Assembly: GCA_910589415.1 (NCBI GenBank)
Contig: OU342630.1
Location: forward strand, 25,515,867 to 25,579,866
DNA from: Malachius bipustulatus
Lineage: Eukaryota; Arthropoda; Insecta; Coleoptera; Melyridae
Length of the DNA: 64,000 nucleotides
Direction: 5' to 3'
Numbering within the stretch: position 1 is the stretch's first letter; every line of letters begins with the position of its first letter. Positions 1 to 12,532 of the stretch are shown piece after piece. Under the pieces are notes generated by a model. The model saw only the letters and a program-made list of their open reading frames with translations. It had not been told where the DNA came from and made no database searches. Both the position numbers and the translations under genes were made by a program.

Positions 1-480
1 CAGTACAGGGTGAGTCCTCTAAAATGGAAAGCTCGATTACACCCATACCATTGAAGATATCGAAATGAACCAAAAAGTGCTGTAAATGGGAGGGTAAAGT
101 ACAGTTTGTAAAATTATTTTAAGATATACAGGATGGCCCAATATCGCTGTACGCCATACAACTGTGCTATTTTAAATAGGACATCCTCTATATTATTACA
201 TTTGCATATTGTTTGAGAAAAGTCAAAAAGAATGGTTTGTAAAGTTTAATTTTGTAATGAATGAGCGATTTATGAGTTATAAACCAATGAAAATCGCGAT
301 TTTTCATTTTCAAAGCAGTTTATATTGAAAAGGGCTCGAGATATGGAAAAACGGTTCACATGTCCCTATCTTAACTTTTCAAGCGGTATCCTACTGGATG
401 GATGAAATTTTTATACAGAGTGGTATCATTTTCCAAATCTCATCAACCACTTCAATAACAGGATTACCAACTTATAGTTT
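1..480. repeat. MITE fragment related to family H
   Basis: Positions 4-15 read TACAGGGTGAGT, a terminal motif that recurs in this window. Inner segments near 270-310 (gagttataaacc...gaaaatcgcg) and 358-395 (acatgtccctatcttaac) match the arms of family H at 42.5-42.6 kb. Only part of the element lies in the window. Confidence 0.5.
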
Positions 481-754
481 AATAATAATTTTAGTTAGTT
501 AAAAATTAAAATGGAAATAATTGATAGTGAGGACGAAATACTGTGTACTCCACCGGAGATAACGGAAGCAGCAAAGGTAACTTACCTGAATTTGTTGCCT
601 AAGAAATCCCGAAATCTTTATTTAACTGTATACAACACCTTTATGAACTGGAAGGCGACCAAGAAAATTCATTCATTCTCATTGTTTAAAATAAATTTTT
701 GGAATCAAAGTAAATAGCAGTCGTGGACAAAGTATAGTATTATACTCGCATATA

Positions 755-1475
755 CAGGGTGTTGATTTTCAAAGCGGGCCATAGGGGATTAGCATTGCGA
801 AAGTGGTTTTTGAGGATTCCTGCTCGCCGTTTAAACTGACAGAAATGGTTTTGGTATCAAAATAAAGTGAAAATTATTGCGCATAACGCTTGACATCAGA
901 AATTAATTTAATTTCACGTTGTTTTCTAAAATTCTTCAGTAAAAATTCAAGTAATAATAATTGTTAATGTTTAATCACAAAATAGCATGCCTTGCCTAAA
1001 CAATAATGACGTTTCTACGTTTCGACAATCCAATAATAAAACTGCTTTATAAGTCAGTAGGTAATAATAAAGTCTGGTTCTATTTAAAAATGGGTTATAC
1101 AAACCAAGAGAGTCTTTATGGTGAAAACCTACTACAGTGTAGCCAGGGTTAAATAGAACCAGACTTTCTTATTACCTACTGACTTATAAAGCAGTTTTAT
1201 TATTGGATTGTCGAAACGTAGAAACGTCATTATTGTTTAGGCAAGGCATGCTATTTTGTGATTAAACATTAACAATTACTTGAATTTTTACTGAAGAATT
1301 TTAGAAAACAAGGTGAAATTAAATTAATTTCTGATGTCAAGCGTTATGCGCAATAATTTTCACTTTATTTTGATACCAAAACCATTTCTGTCAGTTTAAA
1401 CGGCGAGCAGGAATCCTCAAAAACCACTTTCGCAATGCTAATCCCCTATGGCCCGCTTTGAAAATCAACACCCTG
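755..1475. mobile_element. Foldback MITE, family D (721 bp)
   Basis: A nearly perfect palindrome. The left arm (755 to about 1088) starts CAGGGTGTTGATTTTCAAAG, and the right arm (about 1150-1475) is its complement ending CACCCTG. The loop is only about 60 bp. TA flanks both ends (753-754, 1476-1477), as in Tc1/mariner-type insertions. It has no coding capacity. Confidence 0.88.
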
Positions 1476-1481
1476 TATAAT

Positions 1482-1566
1482 GAGCTATTATCCACTCAGG
1501 TTAATTATGTCATTCGCTAACGCTCGTGACATAAACTTAACCTTCGTGGATAATAGCCCCCATTAT
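1482..1566. repeat. Short imperfect palindrome (85 bp)
   Basis: The arms are GAGCTATTATCCAC and GTGGATAATAGC, with inner arms GTTAATTATGTCA and TGACATAAACTTAAC around a short loop. It directly follows MITE D. It may be a very small MITE; no target duplication could be fixed. Confidence 0.55.
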
Positions 1567-4500
1567 ATGCTCGTTTAATAATATACTATTAAATAGTTAA
1601 ATTAATCACCATGTCTCACAGCTAGAAAGCAACCCCTCGCCCGCTCAGTAGAGGTATAAGTGATCATTCGTTATAATGATACTTGCTATTTTGCAACACC
1701 GGTGAAGGTTGAGAGTGCAAGATGGCTGATTTAATTTAATTTTTAAATTTCGTTTATTTATTACCTACTGTTTAAACCATTATTATTATTGCTTTTGCTT
1801 ATAATCATTGCATTATTGACGGTGAGTTCTCGAGAGTCTTGGAGGTTCTTTTTTAATAACCTCATTTTGTTATCATGTGAAGTGGTTGAGTTATTTAATT
1901 CAACACGAAGCACTCTCGAGGACTCGCGCCGATTATTATTATTATGCTGGTTCTGAAGCGTTCCGATCTGCTTTAGGGAGTTCGCCCTTTTCCCATGGAT
2001 GCCTTAATATCAAGACCATCAGGACCAATGACAGCCAAATCATGACCGGCTAGCACCAGCACCAGCACCAACACCAGGAGGATTCCAGGCAGCACCGTGC
2101 CATGCACCCACGGCTAGCACTACCACCAACACCGTTATATCATGGCAGATCCTCGGGAAGTCGTGTTGAACACCGCAAGAGACAGGCAACACCACCACCT
2201 GCTTTACAAAGCTAAGTAGTTCAACCCTTCATTGATATACCCAGCCCCGGTTGCTATTTTTCATTTTTCAATTCATTGTTTTTTTAACTGTCATTTCACC
2301 TCCAGGACTCTAGTGCCTCATTATGTCAATAATTTTTGCAGTTTGTATTTTTTCTCTTGTTTAATAAAGCGATTTTTTAATAATTAATAACGCCCCCCAC
2401 ACGCCATCGTGTCGTGTGCGTTTTAATGTCATTTTTCTACATACATATAATTATTTTACCTTTCTTATTTTAATCATGTCATAATTTCTATAAATCAACT
2501 ATTTCATTATTTTTGTTTGTTTCATAATTTCTATAAATTTAATTTAACATTATTAACTGTACCTACCTGTGATGCCATTTGTATTTTACCATCAGTTGCA
2601 ATATTTCATTTTTTTGTGATATTTAAATTATTTGTTCTATTTAATCGTTATATTCTTTGATATTTAAATATATCTACTATCTATATATTTATATATTTAT
2701 TGTATTAATTACTTTGATTATTGTTAATAAAAACTGTTAAAATTTGCTTGTGAATTTTCTTCGACCTGTGACGTTATTCATTTGTGTGCATTGCCATAAC
2801 AATAGTTAAATTTTCGTTTTTGAGCTAGTTGGCTGCTAAATAGCTTTCCTTACCTCCCTGAAAATTGTCCGGGGTGGAACGGAAGTTTATAAAAGTATAT
2901 GTTAGAATTTCCAATGTATTCTATATAAAAAGGTGCTCTTGGTCAAAACCTTTAACTTGAAGTATTTTCGAGAAAAACAGCATTTAATAATGAAAAGCAT
3001 AAAAGTAGCAACTTGTTTTGTTGTGGACAAAAACATTACTTTGTTTATCATATTTTTTAATGATTTGTTTCGCTGCCTTGTAAAAATAAAATTAGCCCTT
3101 AAAAACATAGGTACTATTGATGATTAGATTACAAAAGTTCAGTTTTATATCTCAAACGGTTCCTAAGATATCGTCAAATAACTGAAGTATCTCGAAAGCG
3201 GTACGTTTGCGGACCCATAAATATTGATCTGTATGGTTTGTCTTTTCTGGATGGTCGTGTGGTTTGAGACTTCTAGATGGTCACAGTGGCGTGCACTGTG
3301 CACCAAGGCACGAAATTATGGTGGTAGCATTTAATGGTTTCCATAATTTTATTTATTAGATTTTTACAGTAAGTCTTGGTTGTTGTGTCTCATAGACATT
3401 GGTGTTTTTTATACATTATACTGAGAAATTATTTCTGTGCTTATGACACGTTGTGATTGTTAACTGACGAGAGATTTTCCCTTGACTTTGTTTATTTATT
3501 AGATCTTGGTTGCAGACACTTACTCAAACTTAATCTAAAAGAGAGCTTTTAGTTTTGATTGATATCATATTGTGATAATATTGAATGTCATCGAGATCGG
3601 CGAATTTATCATCGAAATCGGAACATTTATCCCACGTCGGTGCCTGTGTTTAAGAAAGTACGTGGTACGTACTACGTAATTTGAAAGCAAGTGGGAAACA
3701 CCCGCGGCGGATTTGTTGTTTATTGTTGCCAAAAACGCGAGTTTAGGACGCCAGATACTCCTTGCTGTTGTGGAAAAATAGATTAATAGATTCCAAGATC
3801 AAATAAATGTATGAGCTGTTTCGTGGACACTTTCCACGGTCAGTACAGAGATGCAGAGATTTTACAAAGTAGGGGTTAAAAACATAAATTTTATGATTTA
3901 CGGTTACTTTTAAAACCACAAATTACCGATTACACTTTTTCATGATCGGTGAGTCAGGATCACAGGGAGTTTCATGATTTTGGTGATTTTCGTAAAATGA
4001 TGTCGTCCTCAATAGTATGTACCTACATTTAAATAAAAAATATAAAATATAAAATACTAGATATACGTATTTTATTCCATGTCATTTTAAAACCTAAACT
4101 TACCAAAAATACACATTTTTACTTAAATGGCGCCTGTAATTTCAATATGTGTTACATATACCTAGTTCAAGCGTTTCACACTGTTGCTGAACTAGAATAT
4201 TGTATTACTAGAATATATAGCTCTCGATCCTTTGCATTTACTGTACTTAAATCCAGATATAATGGTTTACCACACGCAGTTTCTAACTTTGATGCTTATT
4301 GTGTTTGACTATGTTTAATTACTATTTAGTGCTGCTTAAACAATCCGACGAACTTGTTACAGTGGGTTTTACGACACTATTTCTTTAATTAAATAGGACG
4401 TATATTCTTGGTGTATTGGGAAATACAATTTACACTATATTATTGCATCTAACTTATCTAATATAAGTACCTTATATTAATGAATTCTTATTTTCACCTG

Positions 4501-5300
4501 TTATTAAATAGAAGTACTAGAACTAAAGTAATAATTCTACCATCTAAATTTTCAACCCTAACTACATCACAGTAGATTTGGGAAGCTACTCCCACACTTT
4601 TCTTTAGGAAAAGCGACTGGGCGTGCACAACCTTTTAATAGTGACGTCGTTGGCAAGGTGAGTATGTTTTACATTAATATTCAGAGTTTTGTCAATGACA
4701 ACCCTTGAAAGTATTTACTTTTAGCATAAAATTTTATGCTGAAATCTATAAAATATTGAACTCTGCGTCGCGCATAGTTCAAGCTGTGGTTATCTATCTC
4801 TCGAATGGCAATTTCCCTAGTTTTCTTGGTGCTTTGGAGGGCTTATTAATTAGTTTCTCTCAACAAAAGGTGTGGAAAGTTTACCTTGCTAGATCGGTTT
4901 TTTAGAAGACTCCTGAATCTCAAACATATTTACTGGATTCAATATCTTCATTTGGGATATCTCGTGTCATCAATTAGCCTACAAGAGTGACCGAAACCTC
5001 TTCTAACATTATGTAGATATAGCATACTTACTAATGTGAATTCTGATTTGTTCAGAGTCGGGATAGCTGATTCATGTCTTTCGGACAATTTTGGATAATA
5101 TATTCACATATTAGAACGAATGTAGCCTCTATCAAAGCGTACTAACGCAGAAACGTTACCGAGAGCGTATAGTCCAAAAGCCCACTCCAATTTTGGCAGT
5201 CATCTGGTAACCAAATGAAATAGACGTCGGAGTTATGTTGCAAAAACATTGTACTATACTAAGCGGCTCCTATGCCAATTTTATACTGAGATTAGAGATT
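1567..5300. other. No identified gene
   Basis: Mostly AT-rich sequence without a convincing reading frame. A GC-richer, CCAGCA/CCAACA-repeating patch at about 1960-2250 is followed by AATAAA near 2362, which could be the end of an old transcript or LTR, but nothing identifies it. Near 3990-4015 the complement of the CCTCAATAGT segment of family L occurs. Confidence 0.5.
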
Positions 5301-5303
5301 AGA

Positions 5304-5685
5304 TTAGATATTTCTTTTTAAGTTAGGCCATTGTGACACCTCCACTGCGACCGTAGGTCTACTGTTGCTCACATCTAGTCGTGCTACATTAACTCCATCA
5401 GAAGCTGGCCATCTTCTGACTGTTGCCAATGTATCCAGGTCCTCCGGTGTGAGAAAGTCTCTCCCAAAGCATTGTAATCTGGTTATTAATTTCCTCCTGA
5501 ACCAAGTAGTCAAAACAATGGTACTTCAAGTAAGGTATTTCGCGCAAATATTCGCTATTTGGTAATGGGAGGAGAACTTTTAATACCGATTGATTAACAG
5601 AACTTCGAACTACAACTACACCTACTACAACGCCTATAACAAAATTGCTCGGCAAAGCAATTTTGTCAATCATAATTCCGAACAT
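5304..5685 (-). pseudogene. Unidentified coding-like remnant
   Basis: Two overlapping minus-strand frames have protein-like composition: 5685-5398 (with YLKYHCFDYLVQEE) and 5513-5304 (with FGRDFLTPEDLDTLATVRRW). They join plausibly by a frameshift around 5450-5510, because both cover the same stretch and the second continues the first with similar base use. I do not recognise the family. A retroelement remnant is the default guess. Confidence 0.3.
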
Positions 5686-5869
5686 ACTTCCGTCACGTGA
5701 TAACGGGTTGAAACTGAATGCAATGACAAAACTTATGATTCAATCTGATCAAAGTTGGTGGCACAGCGCGACTTATAACTCCGCGGCAATATTTTCTTAT
5801 TAGGCTGTCCCATATGAGAGTGACATATCAAAGTTATGTTTTTTTAAATGTAAAGCTTTTTTTCCCAGT

Positions 5870-7060
5870 GGCGAGAAAGAAAGCCCTAGATAAATAAATA
5901 AAGATAGAAACAGATGCAAAGAAATAATAGACCAAACCGAGGAAGCTCATAATCAAAGCATTAGGAGCAAACTTCACACCTGTCCTAGCGGTGCGAAATC
6001 TTTTTGGTCGATCACTAAGGCAGTCAGCCAGAACTTCACCAGATCCACGATTCCACCACTTATACGGACAGGCGGGACTTTTGCAGCCACAGCTATATGA
6101 GAAGGCGAACCTATTGGCGGGAATATTTTCTTCATACTCTTCCGTCGATTTTAGGGAAGAACCCCCGCCAACTATCCCTTCCGTAGAATCCAAAATGTCA
6201 GATATTGTTTTTCCGCGGCATGTCATAAAATGCATTATGTTATCCTTGGTCGGAAACAAAGCTTCTGGTGACAATGGCGTACGTGTTATGTATTTTAAAA
6301 ATTCGTCACTGAACTATCATCACTGTTTTCTGTCGACCTTTTAACATGTATTTTTATTTTAACATATAGAAAGGTAATATATCCTTCTTCCTGTAAATGC
6401 GCGCGGATCCAGCTTATTCCCAAGACAAAAAAAAGCAATAAGACCCTACTTTTTGCTGCTAAAAAGACCTTTATTGCTGAGAAAACCCAGCTTGGTCATT
6501 CTTTCAAAGAAAGTCAACGTTTTGGAGCCAGATATGGTGATGGCGGGTTACTCTCTTCTTCCATTCGTCCTCTCTTCGTTTACTTAACGTGAGCCTCGGA
6601 GCTAACATGTCTTGGCATACCATGTTGCAGATTTGGCGAAGAGTGCTTCTTAAAAATTTGGATCACTGTTCCGCACAAACATATTTTATATTATATTTAT
6701 ATTTTTTCTCTTATATATTCCTCTTATACAAGGCTCAAATCCGATCATCCTTGGAGTACGGCTCACATGTTTGAAGCTCATGCATCTCCTAAACGTACGC
6801 TGAGATTTTTTGACTCTATTCAGAAAAGAGCCATCCACTTACTCAGGGACCCGGATTTGACAAAAAAAACTTAAATAGTCCCGAACATCGGGAAAGAGTC
6901 GCTGACCCGAACCTGTTTTACAGATATTTATGGGAAGTGTGGCCCGTTTGATCCCACCTAGAACGAGGCCGGGCAGAAATACACGTCCAGCTGCAATAGC
7001 CCATCCCTATCATGTTCAGCTCATTGTTACTCTTCGTACCACCTTATTTCAGACTTATTT
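5870..7060 (+). pseudogene. Decayed Jockey-like retrotransposon, copy J1a
   Basis: A plus-strand relative of the minus-strand element at 8.6-11.9 kb. Frames scattered over three phases keep the pre-RT linker (SFWSITKAVSQNFT near 6000-6040), EKANLLAGIFSS, MLSLVGNKASG (6240-6275), a shortened ...CKCARIQLIPK block (6390-6425), and the C-terminal EYGSHVW ... FDSIQKRAIHLL block (6750-6850). The central RT core is largely deleted and several stops interrupt it. It is not functional. Confidence 0.8.
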
Positions 7061-8237
7061 CAGACAATTCTAATATACTACAACTATAATACTATTCAAA
7101 GATATTACTTATATCAAACATATTTTTTTAGAAAAATAAGGGATGTACTTTCCATTAATATTTCGCACAAACGCCACAGAAAGTAAATTAATACCTATGT
7201 AGAAGTTTTGAATAGTTTATGGTTAAAATGATATCCCTATGATACAAATGTTTGGTTTTTCAGTATTTTCAGATATTTGAAGCTTTTTGCAACGCTAATT
7301 AGGTACTTAATTAGGTACTATTATTATTGAGATAATACCTACCTACCCAAATAAGTAAGTACCTAAGGAAGGTATAAAATAAAAACTATTATTATTTTCA
7401 TTTGTTATTTGTCACCAAATAAAAAATAAATATGATGGTATTTTTAGTTTTTACACACGCTAACATGTTGACAAATAAAGTTTACGACTTTCATGGGGTT
7501 TAACCGATCATAAACACGGAGCAAGTGACATAAATCCTAGGAGACTCTATACCATAAGATCATACAACAAGCAACAAGCAGCTTTTGTGCCACAAGGACT
7601 CCTGTTTATGTAAGATTTTTAATGCTCACATAGATGCACAAATAAACACTCGAATTTCTAGGACATTACTATTTACTTATTTATGTATCCCTTTATTGCT
7701 TAAAGTCCCGTGTTTTCTATTTCTGTAAAGGATGAAACTAGCAACTGATTGGCTTGCCTTCGATGCGGGTGGTCTCTATGTAACACCACGTAAAATTAAC
7801 CGGATATTATGCCAAACCAATGTATATTTTTCCGGCATATATTATTATCAACTCTTGTTAGTTTCATTTCGGCGGAGTCTTTGATAAAATTCTTTTTTAC
7901 TTGCACTTTCATTACTTCTTTGTTTTTGTTCTTAACTCCAATAAAATTTTCTCAAAGTAAAATTTTAGTAATATTTTTAAATCTACTTCGAAGCAAAAAC
8001 ATTGTCGCAAACTGTCGAGATGCAAAATTAACTGGAATAAAAATAAAGATGCCTATAAGCAGTTCCTCATCAGTGATCTTTTCTGTTAAGTTTATTACTT
8101 TTGGAGGTGATTTTTATTGCGAATTCAAATATCTCGATTATTACATTATTAGCATTTATTAAACATAATATCTCGGAAAACTATACTTTGTTTGGTAGTA
8201 GGTAGGTACTAAATTATAACAGGTGTATTTATGTATA
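7061..8237. other. No identified gene
   Basis: AT-rich spacer. A 117-codon plus-strand frame at 7809-8162 is low-complexity (Phe/Ile/Ser rich) and has no recognised domain. The complement has a short lysine-rich frame ending HWFGIISG that I also could not assign. Confidence 0.5.
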
Positions 8238-8663
8238 CAGTGCGCGAGAAAAGTAAGGAATAAATTCGATAAAACGAAAAGCGCTGTTTTTTTTTAATAA
8301 ATAAAAAAACAGGTCGATTTTGTTTTTGAGTTATTCAACTTTTGACTTAATGTCGGGGTATACAGGGTGATGCGCGAAAAAGTGATGACGTCATCGGCAT
8401 TATTTTTAAATAGCAACCCTAATTTTTTATTCCATTTTTTGATACTTCATATAATTGCCAGTATGGTAATGTAATCAATTTGTAACCTTAAATAAGGAAA
8501 TTTCTGAGAAAACAGCTTGTGAGTCGAAATTGTGCACTTTTTGCTGATGATGTGAAAATCGGAACATTAACAATTTTTTATTTATTTTTTATTTAAAATG
8601 CATATGCACTGCAGGGAAATCCCTATGACGCTCTGGGAGCGGTGCATGAGCGAAGATATCGAT

Positions 8664-9820
8664 TCACGTTGGCCTTGAATCTCTGTAGGTTGTATACTTC
8701 GGGAAACACGCCCTTTGGAATGCTATACCAAAGTGATACGGTTCTATACATAAAAGAAGTCTGAAATAGGGTGGTACGAGGTGTAACGAGCTGAACCTGA
8801 TACGGATGAGCGTCTGCGGCTCGACGTGTGTATTTCTGCCCGGTCTTGTTCTTGGTGGGATCAAGCGGGCCACGTCTTTTGAACCCTTTCCATTAAAATA
8901 TCTGTAAAACAGACTCAGGTCAGCTACTCTTCTTCGATGTTCGAGAGTGTCTAAATTTTTTGTCAAATCTGGGTCCCCAATCAAGCGGATGGCTCTTTTC
9001 TGAATACAGTCGAGTAGTCTCAGCGTATGTTTGGGAGCTGAGCTCCAAACATGTGAGCAGTGACTGTGCGTCGATGGCAGATGTTCGCGCATCTAACGTA
9101 TAAGAAGATATGAGGGTACTGTCGTCGGCAAACTGTATATTGGATTTTTTGTTGTTTCAAGCAAGTCGTTTATAAATATTAGAAAGAGAGTCGGAGATAA
9201 AATGGATCCCTGAGGCACACCGGCATTGATGGAAAAGGTCTCAGAAAGAACTCCATCGACTGCCACCTGTAATGAACGATCTCCGAGATAACTCGCAAGC
9301 CACAAGCAGAATTTCTCGGGCATGCCATAGGCCTGCAGTTTTGCCAACAGTCCACTATGCCAAACACGGTCGAAAGCTCTAGAAATATCAAGCGCAACCC
9401 CTCGAGACTCCCCATGGTGCTCGATTGCGCCGTTCCACATCTCGGTGACGTAAGTGAAGAGGTCACCAGTTGACCTCTGTTTGCGGAATCCGAATCCGTA
9501 TTGGCGGTCGCAGATTATATTAGCTGCTTCCAAGTATTTTAAAAGATGTTGGTTAATAGTTTTCTCCATAATCTTGGATATTACTGAAAGAAGTGTCACT
9601 GGTCGATAATTATTTGGTATAGTATTTTTGCCTTTCTTGGGAATAGGTTGGATCCGTGCACATTTCCAGCAAGAAGGAAATATACCCTTTTTATACGACA
9701 AGTTGAAAAGTCGGCAGAAAACAGATGACAGCTCAGTGGCGCATTTTTTTAGTACGATAACAAGTACGTCATCGGGCCCAGAAGCTTTATTTGGGTCTAA
9801 AGCTAACATAATGTTAGCCT
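8664..9820 (-). pseudogene. Reverse transcriptase domain of J1b, broken
   Basis: The frame 9809-9093 carries RT motifs in order: NKASGPDD, NNYRPVTLLS, ALDISRAFDRVWH (motif A with catalytic Asp) and GVPQGSILSPTLF. The catalytic FADDSTL box is present but in another phase near 9120, after a frameshift. Directly after it about 150 residues of thumb are missing, and the C-terminal block (SHVWSSAPKHTLRLLD ... RRRVADLSLFYRYFNG) resumes at 9092-8664. The deletion and frameshift rule out activity. Confidence 0.88.
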
Positions 9821-10567
9821 TATGTTGATGACCTAAAACTTTTCTGTCAGATCAGGGACTCTCAAGACTGTTTAATACTGCAAGAGAACCTAGATAGAGT
9901 ATTGCAGTGGAGTACGTCCAACAGCTTAGCACTCAACCCTGGTAAATGCTCTGTAATGTCCTTCACAACAAAAAGAAATGTCATATGTCATGATTATATA
10001 TTGACTGGTAATATACTCAATCGACCATCAAAGTTGACTGATCTGGGAATTGTGTTTGATCCTAAACTGTCTTTTACTCATCACATTAATGATCTTGTTT
10101 GTAAGTGTTACAAAACATTGGGATACATTATTCGGCGAGCACGTGAATTTTCTTCAAGTCGCACTATAGTAATTTTATTTAATGCCTTCATATCGTCACG
10201 TGTTGCATATGCTGGTATTGTCTGGTGGCCATTCTATTCTGTGCATGTAAATAGTATTGAACGTATTCTTCGGAGATTTCTTAAGTACCTTGCGTTTAGA
10301 GAAGATGGGCTTTACCCAGCTATTGGTTTTCCGCAGACTGACCTGCTTAGGAGATTCAGTTTTGTATCCTATGCAGACCGCCACAAATTTTCTGCACTGC
10401 TTTTCTTACACGGAATACTCCACTCAAAAGTGGATTGTTCAGACATTCTGCATATGCTGAAATTCAAAATCCCAAGACCAACTGCCCGAAGTCATATCTG
10501 TTTTGCTCTCCCAGCCTCAAGAACAAATGTTCACTTTTTTTCTGCAGTAAAATATCCTAGCAATTAA
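9821..10567 (+). pseudogene. RT fragment J2a nested in J1b
   Basis: An opposite-strand fragment that begins exactly at a YVDD catalytic box (9821-9832) and stays open to 10567. Matching blocks include LALNPGKCSVMSF, LTDLGIVFDPKLSFTHHI and RTNVHFF. It is homologous to the longer copy at 24.7-25.9 kb and to the minus-strand copy at 34 kb, and belongs to a different family from its host. Both ends are truncated and no A-tail is seen, so it may have arrived by rearrangement rather than ordinary retrotransposition. Confidence 0.82.
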
Positions 10568-10569
10568 AC

Positions 10570-11704
10570 CACACAAGACCACGTCCTATAGGGAGTCAAT
10601 CGTTTCCCAGGCATTTTGTGTAATTTTTTGTAGTCCGTTGTTTGGAGACGACAGCTTCCTTGCATCTTTTGTTGAACCAAGGTTTGCTGTTTGAGGGCTG
10701 TTTTTTAGAAAAGGGAATGTAGGCTTCCATGCCTGTTAGGATGACTTGAGCAACTTCCCTAGCACAAACAGATGGATCATTAGAGCCGAAACAAACACTC
10801 CTCCATGGAAAATCTCGATAATATTCCCTGAGTTCTTCCCATTTAGCAGATCTATAGTGCCAGACTACACGAGGTTTACTTGCTTCTTTAACACTAGTAA
10901 TTGGTAGGACAAGATGTTGAGACGAGTTTATGGTCTGAGGAACCTAGTGGGGCTGGGGCTTTCACCGTAATAGTATACATTTGAGGGTTCGTGGTCAAAA
11001 ACAGATCCAACAGGCTAGCGCATTCTCCCTCGCGATCGGGAATGCGTCAACGAGCTGGGTAAAACCACAGCTGATCGCAAAAGATTCCGCTTCACGGCCT
11101 TCTTCATCAGTGAAGTTTGAGTATTTAAGCCAGTTGATGTTACGTACGTTAAAATCACCCAAGATGGATATCTCAGCTTTGGGGTAGTTTATCTGTATGA
11201 ATTCAACAGTTTTTGTGAGGGACAAAAAAAGTGTCCTATACTGTGTATCGCTGGGTGGTCGGTATAAACAACAGATAAATCTCGTTGTTTGTCGGTCTGT
11301 TATCCTAAGCCACATGACGTCGAAGTCATGAGGCTCAAAGACTTCCTCACGCTGGCAGGAGAGGTCACTTCTGACAAAAATGCCAATTCCGAAGTTACGT
11401 CTAAATCGGGAATGAAAGTCATATCCTGGATAAAGATAATTAACTGTGCTTGATGACGCTTGGACATTTGTTTCGCACAATGCTAGAATGTGAGGTTTAT
11501 TTGTCTGGAGATGCTGATGTATACTGAATTGATATTCGTATTTAAACCTCTAATATTACAAAAGTCGACTATAAATTTTTCCTTTCTGGAGGTGTTATTA
11601 TTCTTTCTCTTGCATGAATGTGCCCCTGGATTAGCCCCCACCCGGAGATCCGAATGGGGAGTCGTTTTTCTCCGGAAAATTTTAACCCCGGGAACGCCAT
11701 CCAT
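10570..11704 (-). pseudogene. AP-like endonuclease domain of J1b, broken
   Basis: Minus-strand endonuclease of the exonuclease-endonuclease-phosphatase fold, which nicks target DNA for target-primed reverse transcription. Visible blocks are FCNIRGL (about 11560), ILALCETNV (11480), FICCLYRPPSD (about 11250), ISILGDFNVRNINW (about 11150) and GSSDHKLV (about 10920). These sit in three phases, with shifts near 11510 and 10995. The linker with WFNKRCKEAV follows, then the break at the nested insertion. Confidence 0.85.
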
Positions 11705-12532
11705 GCATAGTAATTGTTTCTTACCCCGAGGACCGGAATCTCTGGCACAGCAACGAAACGTCAGCTCTTTAAAGCAACTTCACGCCGCCTAAGCCAGAAA
11801 GATGGTATCGCACCGGGCGAGGCTGTGTGGGTTCTATGTCCTCTACCATCTGGTTTGCTAGTTTTGGTCAGCCCCGGGGTATTTAATAAATTGAAAAAAA
11901 TAAACAATAAAAATAAATAAAAATCAAATAAAAATGACTGTTTCCATGGTCATTTTATAAGATCTGTCTATTAAATTAAGTCTATTGAATTAAATCTGTT
12001 AAATTAAATTAAATTAAATCTATTAAATCTGTCTATTAAATTGAATCTCTCCAAATTAAGTTATTTTCACAGAAATTTCGTCGTTTAAGGTTACAAAATG
12101 ATTACATTACCGTATTGGCAATTGAATGAAGTATCAAAAAATTGAATAAAAAATAAGGGTTGTCATAAAAAAAATACCGATGACGTCACCACTTTTTCGC
12201 GTATCACCCTGTATACCGCAATATTATGTCAAAAGTTGAACAACTCAAAAACAAAATCGACCTGTTTTTTATTTATTCAAAAAACAGCGCTTTCCGTTTT
12301 ATCGAATTTATTCCTTACTTTTCTCGCGCACTGTAGGTAGGTATGTCTCCTCTGGAGAAAACAACTTTGGTAATTTAACAGGTCACCCATACCAGTTATT
12401 GCACTTATCGATTTTACCGATAAGCACAATTTTAAGCTAGTTTTATGAAGATTCTTATTATGCATATCTCTACCGTCTTTTACATACAATTGTTTTTTTT
12501 TTCAAAACGTATACCGTTTCAGATCCGCTATA

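Larger units (their letters stand above)
8570..11880 (-). mobile_element. Jockey-like non-LTR retrotransposon, copy J1b
   Basis: Minus-strand order is 5' flank, endonuclease (about 11620-10900), linker with WFNKRCKEAV (about 10650-10700), RT (9820-9105) and the C-terminal block (9092-8664). The 3' tail is AAATAAAAAATAAATAAAAAA at 8598-8570. No gag frame was recognised. It lies inside element F and is interrupted at 9821-10565 by an opposite-strand RT fragment. Frameshifts and an internal RT deletion make it defective. The 5' limit is approximate; A-rich (TCTATTAAAT)-type repeats follow at 11880-12050. Confidence 0.85.
8238..12333. mobile_element. Long inverted-repeat DNA element F, host to nested retroelements
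   Basis: The termini are CAGTGCGCGAGAAAAGTAAG (8238) and its complement ending at 12333, each bordered by TA. The inverted arms run about 270 bp (8238-8510 and 12060-12333) with few mismatches. They contain a second symmetric boundary, TATACAGGGTGATGCGCG (8359) and its complement (12197-12214), so F may itself be two nested MITEs. Nearly all the interior is the minus-strand Jockey-like element at 8570-11880. Confidence 0.85.

Noticed and set aside
7809..8162. 117-codon membrane-like protein
   Set aside because: Hydrophobic low-complexity translation of AT-rich DNA; no start context, domain or splice support.
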